A stretch of 64,000 bases of DNA. Source: Tubiluchus corallicola. Taxonomy: Eukaryota > Priapulida > Priapulimorpha > Priapulimorphida > Tubiluchidae. A program made the position numbers and the translations under genes. The stretch is from the NCBI GenBank assembly GCA_030141605.1, contig JAQGDQ010000017.1, positions 1,088,001-1,152,000 of the forward strand, given 5' to 3'. Shown here one piece after another: positions 1 through 11,100 of the stretch (the stretch's first letter is position 1; the number at the start of each line of letters is the position of its first letter). The notes below the pieces were generated by a model that saw only the letters and a list, made by a program, of their open reading frames with translations, had not been told where the DNA came from and made no database searches.

Positions 1-3000
1 ACTGCTCATTGCAGTGATACACGAAAAAAATTTTTATGTGAATCATGTCAAACTTGCTGTTGAGTCACCGCAGCCAGTAAACAGTAGAAGCGTGCAGATC
101 AGACAAAATTTAATGAAGATGGAAATGATGAAAATATATTGTGCTTTGAATTCACACCTCATAAGTAATTATTATCTATAAGCCAATATTGTTTTAAGAC
201 ACATAGATAGAGATAATCAGATACTCTATAGAGTTTGTCAATTTTATGTATTTTCCATTTTAATATAAAAATTAGAGAAAATTAACAATTTAAATTAATT
301 AGTAGTTCATCTGTTTTTCAACAACTGAAATTCCAAAACCACAAATATAAAATAACTGAAAAAATGGAATTATTGAATGTTATACATGAATAGGAATATT
401 ATTTATTATTGCGTAAATGATATTAGGATGTTGAAAAAAACAAAATCAAGGTTGCAAACTTGAGCAGTCACAAAAAGAGGTTATAAAGTTGAAGGGGACG
501 TAGATAAAGAGCGTAATTTCGATATAAGCTGGACCCGCAACTTCAAAGATCTTTCATGTTGATTTTCTTGCTTGCATTGCAATTCGCTGGGCTGGTGAGT
601 GGTGACGTTGTAAAAGTATTGTACATAGATCTTATTTTTTTATTTTTAGTGGAAAACAAAGTCGTCTTATTTGCTCCAGCTACTTTAAACTAAAACGTAG
701 CTCAGGATTTTTTAGGTATTCGGCAACGTTTATGCACAACTTTGATCTAACCTCTATATTTGTAATTCATTATCACTTCAGCATGTATTTTTACATTACA
801 ATTCGTATCATTATCTTAATAACTATTATGCTTTATAAATAGAAAATGAAATATAGTTGCAATAATTGTAACAGTATTACATTGGTATACTATAGCATGG
901 TACAGTTAGGGAAAACGTTCCAAATATAATTACAAAAATTTAACAGAAGTGCACTAACATAGTTACTAAACTACTTAATAGTTTGTCAACAAGAAATAGA
1001 TGCTACATGGTGGTCAAGAAGCAAAGCTTGTAAGACCACCATGAAAAGTGAAAAAACGACTTAATAGACAGAGATAGAGAAAAAATGAATTAGAAAGAAG
1101 TTCAGCAGAGACACGATGCAAAAGTATGAAAATGTAAACTGTAAGGTAACCAGTCGCGGGATTTACTGTGACTATTGACAAAACCCAAAAATGCATTATA
1201 AGTAAGATTTCAGCAGAAGAGATTTCATATATCTTTTAAAGCCAAATAATTTTCGATATGTTGTGACATATATTGATATTTTATTCCATAGATTTGGAGT
1301 GGTAAATTCTAAAAAGTGTCTGGCAACATTGGTCCTGCAAAATGGAATATAACATTTGATAAATCTAGTGAAGTGATGTTGGTGATTATGTACGACGGGA
1401 TTTATGAAACGCGGGGGTAATAAACTATGGTGTGTTTTGTGCAGGTAGATAGCAAGGTGGGAAGAAACTACCATCGATCAATCCACGTGTTATAACTTAA
1501 GTAATAATTAATATTTCACAATAAAGCCTTTAATGTAAAAGGCAAAATGAGTTTATACGAAAGACTAAACCATCGTTTAAAAGTTAGAGAGATTGGTTGG
1601 TAGACTAGAACATAATTCATTTTAAAGGTTTATTTATCTCCAATACTATTTTCATAGGACAATTACAACAAATTATGTAAAGTTTGTAGAGATGGGGTGG
1701 TAAAAGACCAGGAGGTTATCGAGTCAGCCACACCTAGTAGCTTAAGAATAGTGCAAAAGACTGCAGAACACGTGGTTAGAAGGAAGATATGTAGTTAGAT
1801 CTTAAATGTAACAAATGAATGACATCATTTTAATATTATGATTACTGTAGATCGACAGGGCGAAGCCTATAAATTGGTTTTTGCCCATAATTGTCTCTGT
1901 TGTTAGACCTCTGTTAATTGTTTTATCACACGTTTTCTGTCTTGTGTTTTACATTTTTGCAATTTCTCTAAAGTTATCTTTAGACATAATCTAATGTATG
2001 CCGATCGTGCTTGTTCAACACTACATAGAATGTTCACATTTCACGACTTCTCAGTGTTCCCCGATGCTGCATACCACCTTGGCACATACTACCTTGCTGT
2101 GTACCATAGTACAATGTTGCCACCTTATTGTGTACTGACTCACAGTACTGCCTCGTGGTACATGATGTTGGAGTACATGGCAAAATGCCCATCTGAAGTA
2201 TAAAATTCTATTCTTATAAACTTATGTTATAATCATTACAAATTTGGTGAATTTTCTGTATATCAAAGTTTTTTTGTATTTGCCACTTTTCACGAAAATG
2301 TATTAAACAAACTGATGATCAATTGCGAACAAGGCACAACAACCGAGATTTTGCTTTCTGCTTCTGTATTGCAATTGGCAGATTGCAACGCGCTATTAGT
2401 ACGCAACTCGTGGTAAGGTGCAATATCCTGGCGAAATGGATCAATTGAGAACTGAAGCTAGTAAAGAATAATACTATTGCAGTTTTTCTTAAAGATGACA
2501 TGGAAGTACGTTGGAAGTTTTTTAATACACAATTGCGATTTCTTTTTGTACTTAGCCGCTTTGGCAGCGTCGTTACTTTAAGCGGGCCTGTGGTAACTCG
2601 TATTGCTTGCAAAGTGCGTAATTGGTAAGCGGACTTTACTATAATAGCCATTAAATAAAAAAACAGATTTAGTAATCTGAGAAACTTACACAGCTGACCA
2701 ATCACCACTGACTTAAAATGCTTTAAGCATTACAAACTTTATAATTCTTTCAATTGGAATGAAATACAATTACAAGTTCAGTTTCAGTAAAAAATTCATA
2801 TCGGCTTTGGTCTGGTATTCCACGTTAAACTGCTACTTTTATTTGGTGTTAAGTTTAGTAGCACATACAGTCTTTCAATTGAGCTTTGGTTCGGTGATAT
2901 CCAAGCATAAAAATTCAACTTTGATTTGGTCAACTGAAGAAAATGCTACTAGTACATGGAGGTGAATGTTAACTCCTTCAAGACTGTAAGTGTTTCCTGC

Positions 3001-3745
3001 ATCTTGCATGGGTTCATGAAAAACTGCACTCACTAAACAGAGATTATGTTATGTTTGATCATTTTTGTAGGTTTCTGCTCCTCACACAATGGATTTTGAG
3101 AAATGCATTTGCTTACCTTAGACAACTTAAAAATTGATTTTTGATGAATAAATTGAAAAAAGCTTTCAGTAACTGCAGTGTTTGCTCTGTAACAAAGTAC
3201 CGTATCGCTCGTGTGAAATCGGCTAATGCAGAAAATTTCAACTATCCAGACACAACACTCTCATACACTTCGGTCTTAAGTCTATTTTATTTTTAAGGAG
3301 AAATTCCTGTTAAAAGATGAAACTACATTAATTTCTTCTTGGCTGATTAGTTGGTTTTCCCTGGAATAGCATCAGAACTCTGTTCAGCAGACAGCAGGCA
3401 ATCAATAAAATAGAGTGCACGATCACGCAAGTGTACACCAAACTAAGCTACTCAATAGGCTAAGTTGGAGTGCTTTGCGATACATACCGCCGCAATGCAT
3501 GGTGAGGCATTACTTGGTACTGCAGTACACGGGCATGTCGAACAGCACGAACGTTCCACATAATATTCTTACGCAGCAGAAAACATGCCCATGTTTATTA
3601 TTGAAGAGTTGGATAAAACACTCAATGATGCTGCTCACGCTGCATCACTTCTGCCAACTAAGCCTCACATCAAGTTATGCTTTTACAATAAAAGCGAATA
3701 ATCGTGAAATCTCAGCCATGTAAACTGTAAACAGTTGTACTTTCA
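1..3745. other. AT-rich DNA, no recognised gene
   Basis: Long homopolymer-rich AT stretches with stops in all frames. A G+C-richer patch at about 3415-3720 holds overlapping short open frames on the + strand (one gives 38 residues from an ATG at 3585 to a stop at 3699), but none matches a family I know. An AATAAA lies at 3688-3693. I see no transposon ends or RNA gene here. Confidence 0.6.
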
Positions 3746-3905
3746 TTCAGACTTAGATGTTAAGCCCTAATAAACGCTAATTATTTGCAATTCAAACTTG
3801 GATGTTAAGCCCTAATAAACGCTAATTATTTGCAAGTCAGACTTGGATGTTAAGCCCTATTAAATGCTAATTATTTGCAAGTCAGAAGTCAGTGTTAAAA
3901 CCTAT
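3746..3905 (+). repeat. 45-bp tandem repeat, about 3.5 copies
   Basis: Three units of 45 bp (3746-3790, 3791-3835, 3836-3880) and a decayed fourth. Each contains the core GATGTTAAGCCCTA and ends in TTATTTGCAA. The second and third units differ from the first at only a few positions. There is no coding signal. Confidence 0.9.
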
Positions 3906-4740
3906 TTTTAGTACCGCAATTTTAGGTAAATGCAATGATACTGCTTACCTAACATTGTAATACATGTCAATCAAAAAACTTCATTACAATGTATTGCCCT
4001 TGTTGCTTGCAGACATATTTGTTCAAGAGCGCGTTCGATGTTGATAAATGGCACACTTCTGGGAATTAGTGCCGAAATGATGGGTGGTAATTAAACTTAG
4101 TAATACGGATATTCAGGCAATTATATATAATGACGTAAAATTCATTTCAACCCATTATCAGTTGTAAATTAGCCATCAGTAGATAAATAACAAACAGGTA
4201 CACTCGATAAAACACCTGACACCCATCGAAGTAGTTAGTATTAAAATCTTTAGATATTGGCTGTCATGCTCACGATCTCCACGGTCACGCTTGTAAATTG
4301 ACACCCAGCATTCGCATGAATCATTTGCCGCAACTAACTGAGCTGACTTAAGATCTCCCACCTTGCTAGAAAAAGATTGGCTTAATCCAGGTATTCAGCT
4401 AGCATGGCGACTTTACATCAATATAGCTTTTATGGGTATTAGTTAATCAATTAATTGTCACTTTTGCTTGTAAACAGCTCCGCCCACACTGCATTGTGTT
4501 ATGGTGTTTTTCAATTTTGTCATTTGAAGTGTGACTGCTACTGGGGCACTTTTCAGCAAACCAGCTACTCTATGTAGCTCCTCTTACATTTTGTATCGGA
4601 AACCTTACCCCCAAGAGTGAAATGAGTTTTAACGCATTTTCGATAATTTTGATGGGTAGTCCAATATCTAATCTAATCATATGATCTGGATTCTGTCCTA
4701 TTGTCTAGTCTATTGTCATAGTTAAACAACTTACGAACCA
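3906..4740. other. Unique AT-rich DNA upstream of the minisatellite
   Basis: No convincing exon or transposon end. If SRP14 has an upstream non-coding exon or promoter it would lie here or further left. I could not identify a TATA box or initiator with confidence. Confidence 0.4.
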
Positions 4741-5109
4741 GTGTAGCATTTTGTATTTGTGTACATTGTGTAGCATTTTGTGTTTGTGTACATTGTGCAG
4801 TATTTTGTATTTGTGTACATTGCGTAGCATTTTGTGTATGTGTACATTGTGCAGTATTTTGTATTTGTGTACATTGCATAGCATTTTGTGTATGTGTACA
4901 TTGTGTAGCATTTTGTATTTGTGTAAATTGTGTATTTGTGTACATTGTGTAGCATTCTGTATTTGTGTACATTGTGTAGCATTTTGTGTTTGTGTACATT
5001 GTGCAGTATTTTGTATTTGTGTACATTGTGTAGCATTTTGTGTATGTGTACATTGTGTAGCATTTTGTGTTTGTGTAATTTGTGTACATTGTGTAGCATT
5101 TTGTGTTTC
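4741..5109 (+). repeat. 27-bp minisatellite adjoining SRP14
   Basis: About 13 units of a T/G-rich 27-mer; units begin with variants of GTGTAGCATT (also GTGCAGTATT, GCGTAGCATT, GCATAGCATT). Starts are seen at 4741, 4768, 4795, 4822, 4849, 4876, 4903, 4947, 4974, 5001, 5028, 5055 and 5091. The steps at 4903-4947 and 5055-5091 are irregular. Because 27 is a multiple of three, frames stay open on both strands, giving false cysteine- and tyrosine-rich reading frames. The last unit merges into TTTTGTGTTTCAG, a possible 3' splice site, 24 bp before the SRP14 start codon. Confidence 0.95.
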
Positions 5110-5111
5110 AG
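5099..5111 (+). promoter_or_regulatory. Possible 3' splice site before SRP14
   Basis: TTTTGTGTTTCAG ends at 5111, followed by GCATTGGAG. It looks like an acceptor that would splice a non-coding upstream exon to the SRP14 coding exon. The U-rich tract would be supplied by the minisatellite. If the gene is a retrocopy or has no 5' intron, this is chance. No transcript evidence is available. Confidence 0.3.
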
Positions 5112-5134
5112 GCATTGGAGTCAATGAGTTGAAC

Positions 5135-5470
5135 ATGGTACTTCTAGAAAATGATGCATTCCTATCTGAGGTGACAAAACTATTCCAGAAATCAAAGAAC
5201 ACGGGTTCAGGTTCACTGTGCATCACGATGAAGCGATACGACGGCAGGAAAAAGCCGAAGCCACGAAGTGGGTCTGCTCAAAAAGGCCCGATGCCGGCTG
5301 CGGATTACAAGTGCCTGATGAGGGCTGCGCTTGGTTCAAAGAAGATCAGTACGGTAATCAATGCCAAAGATGTTAATAAGTTTCAGATGGCTTATGCCAA
5401 CCTACTGAGAGCCAATATGGATGCACTGAAGAAAAGGGAAAAGAAATCGAAGAAAGCAAAGACGACCTAA
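5135..5470 (+). CDS. SRP14: Signal recognition particle 14 kDa subunit (SRP14), uninterrupted
   Basis: SRP14 pairs with SRP9 to bind the Alu domain of 7SL RNA and slow translation while a signal peptide is delivered to the ER membrane; it is cytosolic. The 111-residue frame shows the family from end to end: MVLLE start, FLSEVTKLFQK helix (9-19), short Gly/Ser loop, ITMKRYDGR strand-loop (30-38), KPKPR (40-44), KKISTV (69-74), NKFQMAYANLLRANMD (81-96), and a lysine-rich tail to 111. The length is like the short mammalian form without the alanine-rich tail. The start is set by the conserved MVLLE and a good context (A at -3, G at +4). The whole frame is in one piece, whereas human SRP14 has several exons, so this is either an intron-poor gene or an intact retrocopy. 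There is no poly(A) tract just after the stop. A MITE lies 238 bp downstream. Confidence 0.93.
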   Translation: MVLLENDAFLSEVTKLFQKSKNTGSGSLCITMKRYDGRKKPKPRSGSAQKGPMPAADYKCLMRAALGSKKISTVINAKDVNKFQMAYANLLRANMDALKKREKKSKKAKTT

Positions 5471-5700
5471 AAACATTTTCCTAAAGTAGAAAGCTAAAAG
5501 TAGAAATGGAACTACAGATCATTTCAGCTCTCATATTATGTATATAAAGAACTGAGGGGAAGAGGAAGATGAAAACGTGTTATTCTTCGTCATTGTCGAT
5601 TTGGACTGGCATGAATTGATTTTATTGTTACTGGTAATTTATTACCTGTTTGCCCACTTACAGGTTACTTGTTATAGCATACAGGGTTGGCATGCATCGT
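5471..5700 (+). other. SRP14 3' flank, likely 3' UTR
   Basis: No canonical AATAAA occurs before the MITE. The first AATAAA is inside the MITE (5793-5798) and the next beyond it (6310-6315). The true cleavage site is therefore uncertain. Confidence 0.4.
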
Positions 5701-5708
5701 CTGAAAAG

Positions 5709-6091
5709 TAGGGGATGATCATCGAATACGAGTATTCAATTCGAACGAGTTTTTTAGTTCGAATTCAATTTGAACTTAAAATTATAGATATTAATAAATC
5801 AGCACTTCAACCACGTACGCTCTTTATCATTAAAACATTTGAAATATCATGCAATTAGTACAATATAGCTGTGATTCTGTGCACAATTTTTAAACAAATT
5901 ATTAGTGGTTTTGCTACAAAACAAAATCGAGTAATATGGACGATCTTTGTAAAACCAGTTTTTACTGGTGGTTCGAAAATCTTTCAATCTTAATTTCATT
6001 CTAATCGAAATACTGAAATTCGGTTAGATTCGAATTCAAAAGTCACAAATTCAGTTCGAATTCGCTTTCTGGTAAAGAATGCTCACCCCTA
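5709..6091. mobile_element. hAT-type MITE, 383 bp, intact 8-bp target duplication
   Basis: The ends are TAGGGGATGATCAT on the left and, read inward from the right, TAGGGGTGAGCATT. The element is flanked by identical CTGAAAAG at 5701-5708 and 6092-6099, and an 8-bp duplication is the hAT signature. Inside it is AT-rich with repeated TTCGAATTC-like words near both ends and no coding capacity. A second copy lies at 29034-29330. The perfect duplication suggests this insertion is the younger one. Confidence 0.88.
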
Positions 6092-6099
6092 CTGAAAAG

Positions 6100-8088
6100 T
6101 TATTACTTTATTACAACTGACTTTTGTTTGGTTGCAATATCTTTGGGATGGTTGAAATAATATTTTTGCAAAATATTTTAATGTTACTTTTTAGTCAGAA
6201 TTTCTTGACCTAACGTTAGAACTATATCATTAGCATGTGCCACCTTTCGCCTTTTGTAAAAAGAACGGCTGTATCGTTGCATGCATGCATCCATTCCGTT
6301 GTATGGAATAATAAATTAAAAAATGCACTTCCGGATTTAAAGTAAACTCTATATACAAATATTCTGCGTTAACTATGTACAGTAATGGAAAATTATAAAT
6401 TAGCTGCGTTGTTTATTATGGAACTTCGGATTTATTCACTTTGTCCATGATGATTTTCTAACCGGCGTTATAATGATTAGTCCTACAGATGGCAGCACAA
6501 GCTTAGTTGGAGTTGGAATAATGACAAATCCGCCCAGATCGTTAAATATTTTGGTGTGAAAAACTTTATTAAATGTTTTAGTAACCTTTCCTAACCTACA
6601 TGCTTCACTCCTTTCCTTATACAGCACAGATATGGCCAATTTGTTTGTCAAGACTTTTATAGCTACAGATTTCATTTACAATAAAGAACGTAAATTACTC
6701 ATAACAACGGAAAGAACTAGTTTCAAACCACCCTTTTCTTGAAGTCGAAACCATTTGTTCAGTAGCAACATTTCAATTGCTAAAAGTAATTGTCATTTGA
6801 TAAACAAAGTATGTTAATAATTACTTTAAAATTACATTAGAGTTTGGCTAACTAGTTAGGCAATTTCATACATAACAATATTAAGCAGGTCTATAATTAT
6901 AATTCCTTCCCTCTGTAAGGACAGAAATTATACTACAGATGTTAACCTTTGCACTACGCAAAATATGATGCTACTTGCTAACCTGTTCTAAAAATTGTTT
7001 GCTTCCAAAAGTATTTCTTTTCATTAACTTATGTTGCTCAAGAGAGAGCGCATAATTCCCTGACTGTGTAAATTTCAGAATAGGTAGAGTTTAATTGTTC
7101 TTTTTCTCTGAAACCCTCTTTTTCGTAATACAAGCTATTTCGAGGCACAATGTTATTCTTCAAGTGCATCATATAATTTATGTGTTAGAGAAAATAAAAA
7201 CTATTTTTATAACTAAATCTAATTACTTTTGAATGGTAAAATATAAATTTAGGATGTAACATGATGCATCAACATATAACATGATATACTTACTAATGTA
7301 AACCTTTTCTAAGTTCTTTTTAACATTGGGTATCTTTATAAAAAACTCAAAAAGAGATCTGTCTCGCCGGGATTATGTTGTCGTTTTCGTTCCCATTGTT
7401 GTTCATGTAACAAGTTTTACCAATTTTTTACATTTTACTTCTAAAGTTATTCAGTATTCTGAATTTTTGCGCAAAAATGGAGTCAATGACAATGGTAACT
7501 AGTGTTCTAAATTTATGAAACATACAGAAAAAAACAATCATGACAACGGTAAATGGTGTTTTAAACGACATATCCAACCAGTTTGGCAGAAAAACTCAGT
7601 AGATGAATAACCCCTTTTTTGCACTCCAGACCAGTTTAATTATATTTATCAGTGCAGAAAGTGTTTGTAATGTGTTAGGAAAAATATTCAAGTACAATAA
7701 ATACATTGTTTTTTTGATGGATGGTAAAGTGTAAAGATATCGAATTACAGCATTAGTTGATACAATTTGCCAAAATGAGAAAGTTCATTTCTCACAGCTA
7801 GGAATATATCACTGGTGCAACACATTACAAAACCGATTTGTTTTCATAGTTCAGATCATGCTTTACAGATAATGATTCCTTTGTGGTTATTTCAGAATAG
7901 CAAGACTGTAACTAAAAGCACATCATTTTTACGAAATAATTTCTTAGCAGTTTGTCATGGTCTCTTGAGGATGCAAAATACTTTACCTGTCTGCAAACAC
8001 TTCGCTTACTCAAAATTTTTCACTCACTTCTAATAGAATTAGTTTTTTTCGCATGAATGTCATTTTTAATAACGGCAAGTTCTGAATC
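6100..8088. other. No recognised gene
   Basis: AT-rich unique DNA. A loose internal duplication (ATGACAAYGGTAA then GTGTTYTAAA) occurs at about 7487 and 7549. I found no exon or transposon end. Confidence 0.5.
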
Positions 8089-8335
8089 TTAATTACGCAG
8101 CACGGTAATTCGCACGACTAATCTAATTCCGGACGAATTTGAAAAAAGTCACTTGTATGCAAATTTTTCGCCGTGGAGCGAAATTAATAGAACAACTAAT
8201 TTACGCACATGCTCGGATGAATGGCTGAAATTGATTAAAAATGCGTAAGACATTACATGCTTGTGCTTAACATGCATTACCGAGCTGATTGTGAGCGAAA
8301 AGTAATCATGGTCGCCATTATAAGATTTATTCAAC
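8089..8335. other. Unique block with POU and homeodomain words
   Basis: A CpG-containing block in AT-rich surroundings with TAATTACGCA near the left end, a perfect POU octamer ATGCAAAT at 8157-8164, and several TAAT words. No convincing coding frame on either strand. It could be a cis-regulatory element; this rests on motif content alone. Confidence 0.25.
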
Positions 8336-8888
8336 ATATTTCCTTTGAAGCGTTATTTTGTCAAACCTAACAGTGTGGTTTTAACAAACAAACAACCAAT
8401 TCATACTGGTGTGTTTATTTGTAGGTTAGTCCCATGAGTGTGTATGTTAGGCACACACTGTATTGGTGTTGTAAATACATACTAGGTGCAGATCTATAAA
8501 CATACAACCAGTAAGAAACCATTCTACAAATGGTTTATTTAAACGATGTACATAAATATAAATCAGTTGTAATGGCGTAGCTACAGGATCGTCCATAAAA
8601 AACGTTCCCCCAAAACTAACACCCTTCATCATGATAAAGGCATTTGTAAAAGAGATTTGTATCATCAAGTCATTTTTTTCTTGTTTTTCCAAAGATTTGT
8701 AAATTTCTACTAAGACGTCCACCATGTTCTACTAAGATTGGCGATCGAACAACGTCCGAAAATGGGTGTTTTTTGCTCATTGCTGGAACACCGTGTAGAA
8801 AAATGTCCTAGCGGCACTTCGTGAGGGAAATTCTTGCTCTCCAGAAAGAGAAGAAACCAGGCTGCACATTGATGTCTGTTTCTTTCAG

Positions 8889-9116
8889 AAATACCACTGC
8901 CAGGACGAAAAGCTACAAGTTAGTTTGGGGGAGTGTTTTCTCCAGACTACCCTGTATTTTAATAATACTGAGCAAACGAATGTAGTAAATTATCTGATTA
9001 AAAGGCAAGGTACACCACTAATGGGACTGGGATTATGCAGAAACTGCACTAATGAGATTATTAACAACGGTTACCAAGTGCCCTGGACTGTTACCAAGCA
9101 AGACGCGGAGGAATGA
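8889..9116 (+). CDS. Candidate terminal coding exon, product not recognised
   Basis: A strong acceptor (CTGTTTCTTTCAG, AG at 8887-8888) is followed by 75 codons and a TGA at 9114. The frame is also open leftwards to 8799, with a second acceptor-like CTCTCCAG ending at 8844, so the exon could be longer. The composition looks like real protein: a KYHCQDEKLQVSLGECF start, a polar NNTEQTN stretch, MGLGLCRNC with one CxxC, then VPWTVTKQDAEE at the C terminus. An ATTAAA at 9183-9188 could serve as the poly(A) signal. I do not recognise the family and could not find the upstream exons; the nearest named gene, SRP14, is on the same strand 3.4 kb away. It could still be a chance frame. Confidence 0.45.
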   Translation, partial: KYHCQDEKLQVSLGECFLQTTLYFNNTEQTNVVNYLIKRQGTPLMGLGLCRNCTNEIINNGYQVPWTVTKQDAEE

Positions 9117-9205
9117 AAAAGAATCAATATCAGTCATTAGATAGCATTATGTCAACGTAAGTGACTCTCAAGATGTATCATCATTAAAATATAATCCCCT
9201 TGCTG

Positions 9206-10310
9206 TCTTCTCATATTTTGCTTCTGCAACTCCGAATTTCTTCATTTGTCGACTTTGATCCGACTTGATCTGCTGTTTCTGTAACACACAGTAGATTTCA
9301 AAAGAAAGTTTAGCCTCTTTACGAAAAATTTTGTAAAACAATATAACACTGCATTAAAGTGTAAAATAGCAATCCCAATATTTGTTTGGTTTTGATTTAA
9401 AAAACTGTGTCATATCTTAAATATTAGTGCATGTTCTTAATATTTTTCACTCAAAACATAATGATCACAATAATGTTAAACTGCACGGCATAAGTTATGG
9501 CCATTACAGGCTATAGAAAGCATTCTTGTCGGCCACCTTGACATGACGACCACATTGGATACTTAAAGCCTATATCTAGATACTGAAATCATCATCTTAT
9601 CTGCTTTAGAAATCAGAACATGCAAATTAGCTAATATATTATGCAAGCAGCTAGAACCATCTTAAAATCTTAACTGAGGTGGTGTCACATGTCTTTTTAA
9701 GCATCAGATATGGATTGCTTGACCTTGAAAACCTATATTTAGACAACAAAATCGTCATCTTAACTGTTCTAAGAGTCAAGATACGGCACGAGAAAAAAGA
9801 TGGTAGAGACACCGACCATACTGTGCATATACGTAGAGACTTCTTTTATTTAATCCACAACTCATAAGCAGTTGTATAAAAAGACATTCTTTTGACAGTT
9901 TTTCTTAACTGCCACTTAACTTTTTTCATGTACACTTTATAAGAGTTAAACAAAACCTCTATCCGCTCTAGATTGTCAGTGGTGCAAGCACTTGAATAAA
10001 GTGTTGATACCTTTTTGCTATTTGTGGAATTACTGAGACCGTTTCCTTAAAAATCTAATCGTCTAAATTACACAATTTTTACGAAGGCATACGACAGTTT
10101 TCTTAAACAAGACCAATCAACCTGGTCACTATACACAAACAAACAATCCAGTTACTATTCGCAGAAATATACGGTGCCTTTGACGGAAATTTACATTAAA
10201 AAACAGTGTTCATGTTACATGAAAATTACCAGACATTAAACAATTATTACTGGCTAAATCTGTAGTAATTACTATTCACAAAGAAAATATAGGATTTTGC
10301 CTTCACAACG
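9206..10310. other. No gene; old duplicated segment at 9555-9790
   Basis: Two diverged segments, at about 9560 and 9720, share CCTATATYTAGA followed by ATCGTCATCTTA-like and AGAARTCA-like words, about 160 bp apart. This suggests a decayed tandem duplication. The short frame at 9679-9867 overlaps it and is not supported. Confidence 0.4.
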
Positions 10311-10660
10311 GTATGAGATATTAATTAAGCTGTGTGCAGCCATGTAATTGCAAGTCCAATTTCCCACCGCAACGAAGCCATATAACCGTAATGACAAGAA
10401 GCCACACGAATGAAAAATGCAATTTTTGAGGTAAGTCAACTACTGGCTTCACCTGCTACAATGATCGTCCCACCATCTCCGATTATTATTAGACGAACAC
10501 GCTAAACAGGTGTTGGAATCTACACAGATTCAAGTAATTTTCATTACTGCTTGCCTCTTTGAATCATTATAAAAATTCCTGACACATAAATTAAAATTTC
10601 ACACGCCACTTGGTAAGCGAAAAGAAAGTTCGCTGAAGTCAAATGCGAGTGCAATTTTGA
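10311..10660. other. Unique block with TAATTA-type words
   Basis: TTAATTAAGCTGTGTGCAGC, TGTAATTGCAAG and AAGTAATTTTCATTA lie in a segment with more G+C and CpG than its surroundings. There is no open frame of note. A regulatory role is possible but rests on sequence texture only. Confidence 0.2.
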
Positions 10661-11100
10661 TATGCAGTTAACTCACTACATAGATTTAAATATAGTAACA
10701 GCAAATGCTAAATTTGTATAAATAGATCAGGGAAAAATCAGAATTAAAGATGAGGAAAAATTAATCTAATTAAATTGTTAAATAATTTCAGACATTTATC
10801 GTAATTATAATAATGGCAACAGCTAACAAACGAGCAGTTTTTTTAGTTTTCTTTCAATGTGAAACTTCTAAGAAATTGGTTTAAAATGCGGTGTAACAAA
10901 TGCCAAATTCTGCTTAATCTGGCAATCCCTACCAAAACAATTTATTGCTGAAGAAAACTAAGAGAGAGAGAAACTAACAAAATATTAAAATAAATATTGT
11001 TATTTTGTGTATCTATATCAACGTTGTCCAGTAGTGATATGGTTCCTGCAAGTCATAACAAGTGAAATGGATCAATCTTTGTACAATTTCATTAATTAAA

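Noticed and set aside
2319-2708. 129-residue - strand frame
   Set aside because: No family resemblance and no supporting signals.
3567-3701. 45-codon frame ending just after AATAAA
   Set aside because: Plausible residues but too short, with only a weak acceptor and no homology.
3746-3905. CRISPR array
   Set aside because: Direct tandem units without unique spacers, in a eukaryotic context.
4673-5226. Tyr/Thr/Cys- and His/Lys-rich frames on the - strand
   Set aside because: They are translations of the 27-bp repeat in other phases.
4751-5470. A 239-codon frame fusing the minisatellite to SRP14
   Set aside because: The first part is repeat translation only; SRP14 homologues begin at the MVLLE methionine at 5135.
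8569-8625. hAT-like terminus around GTAATGGCGTAGCTAC
   Set aside because: A resemblance to common transposon ends, but no partner end or target duplication was found.
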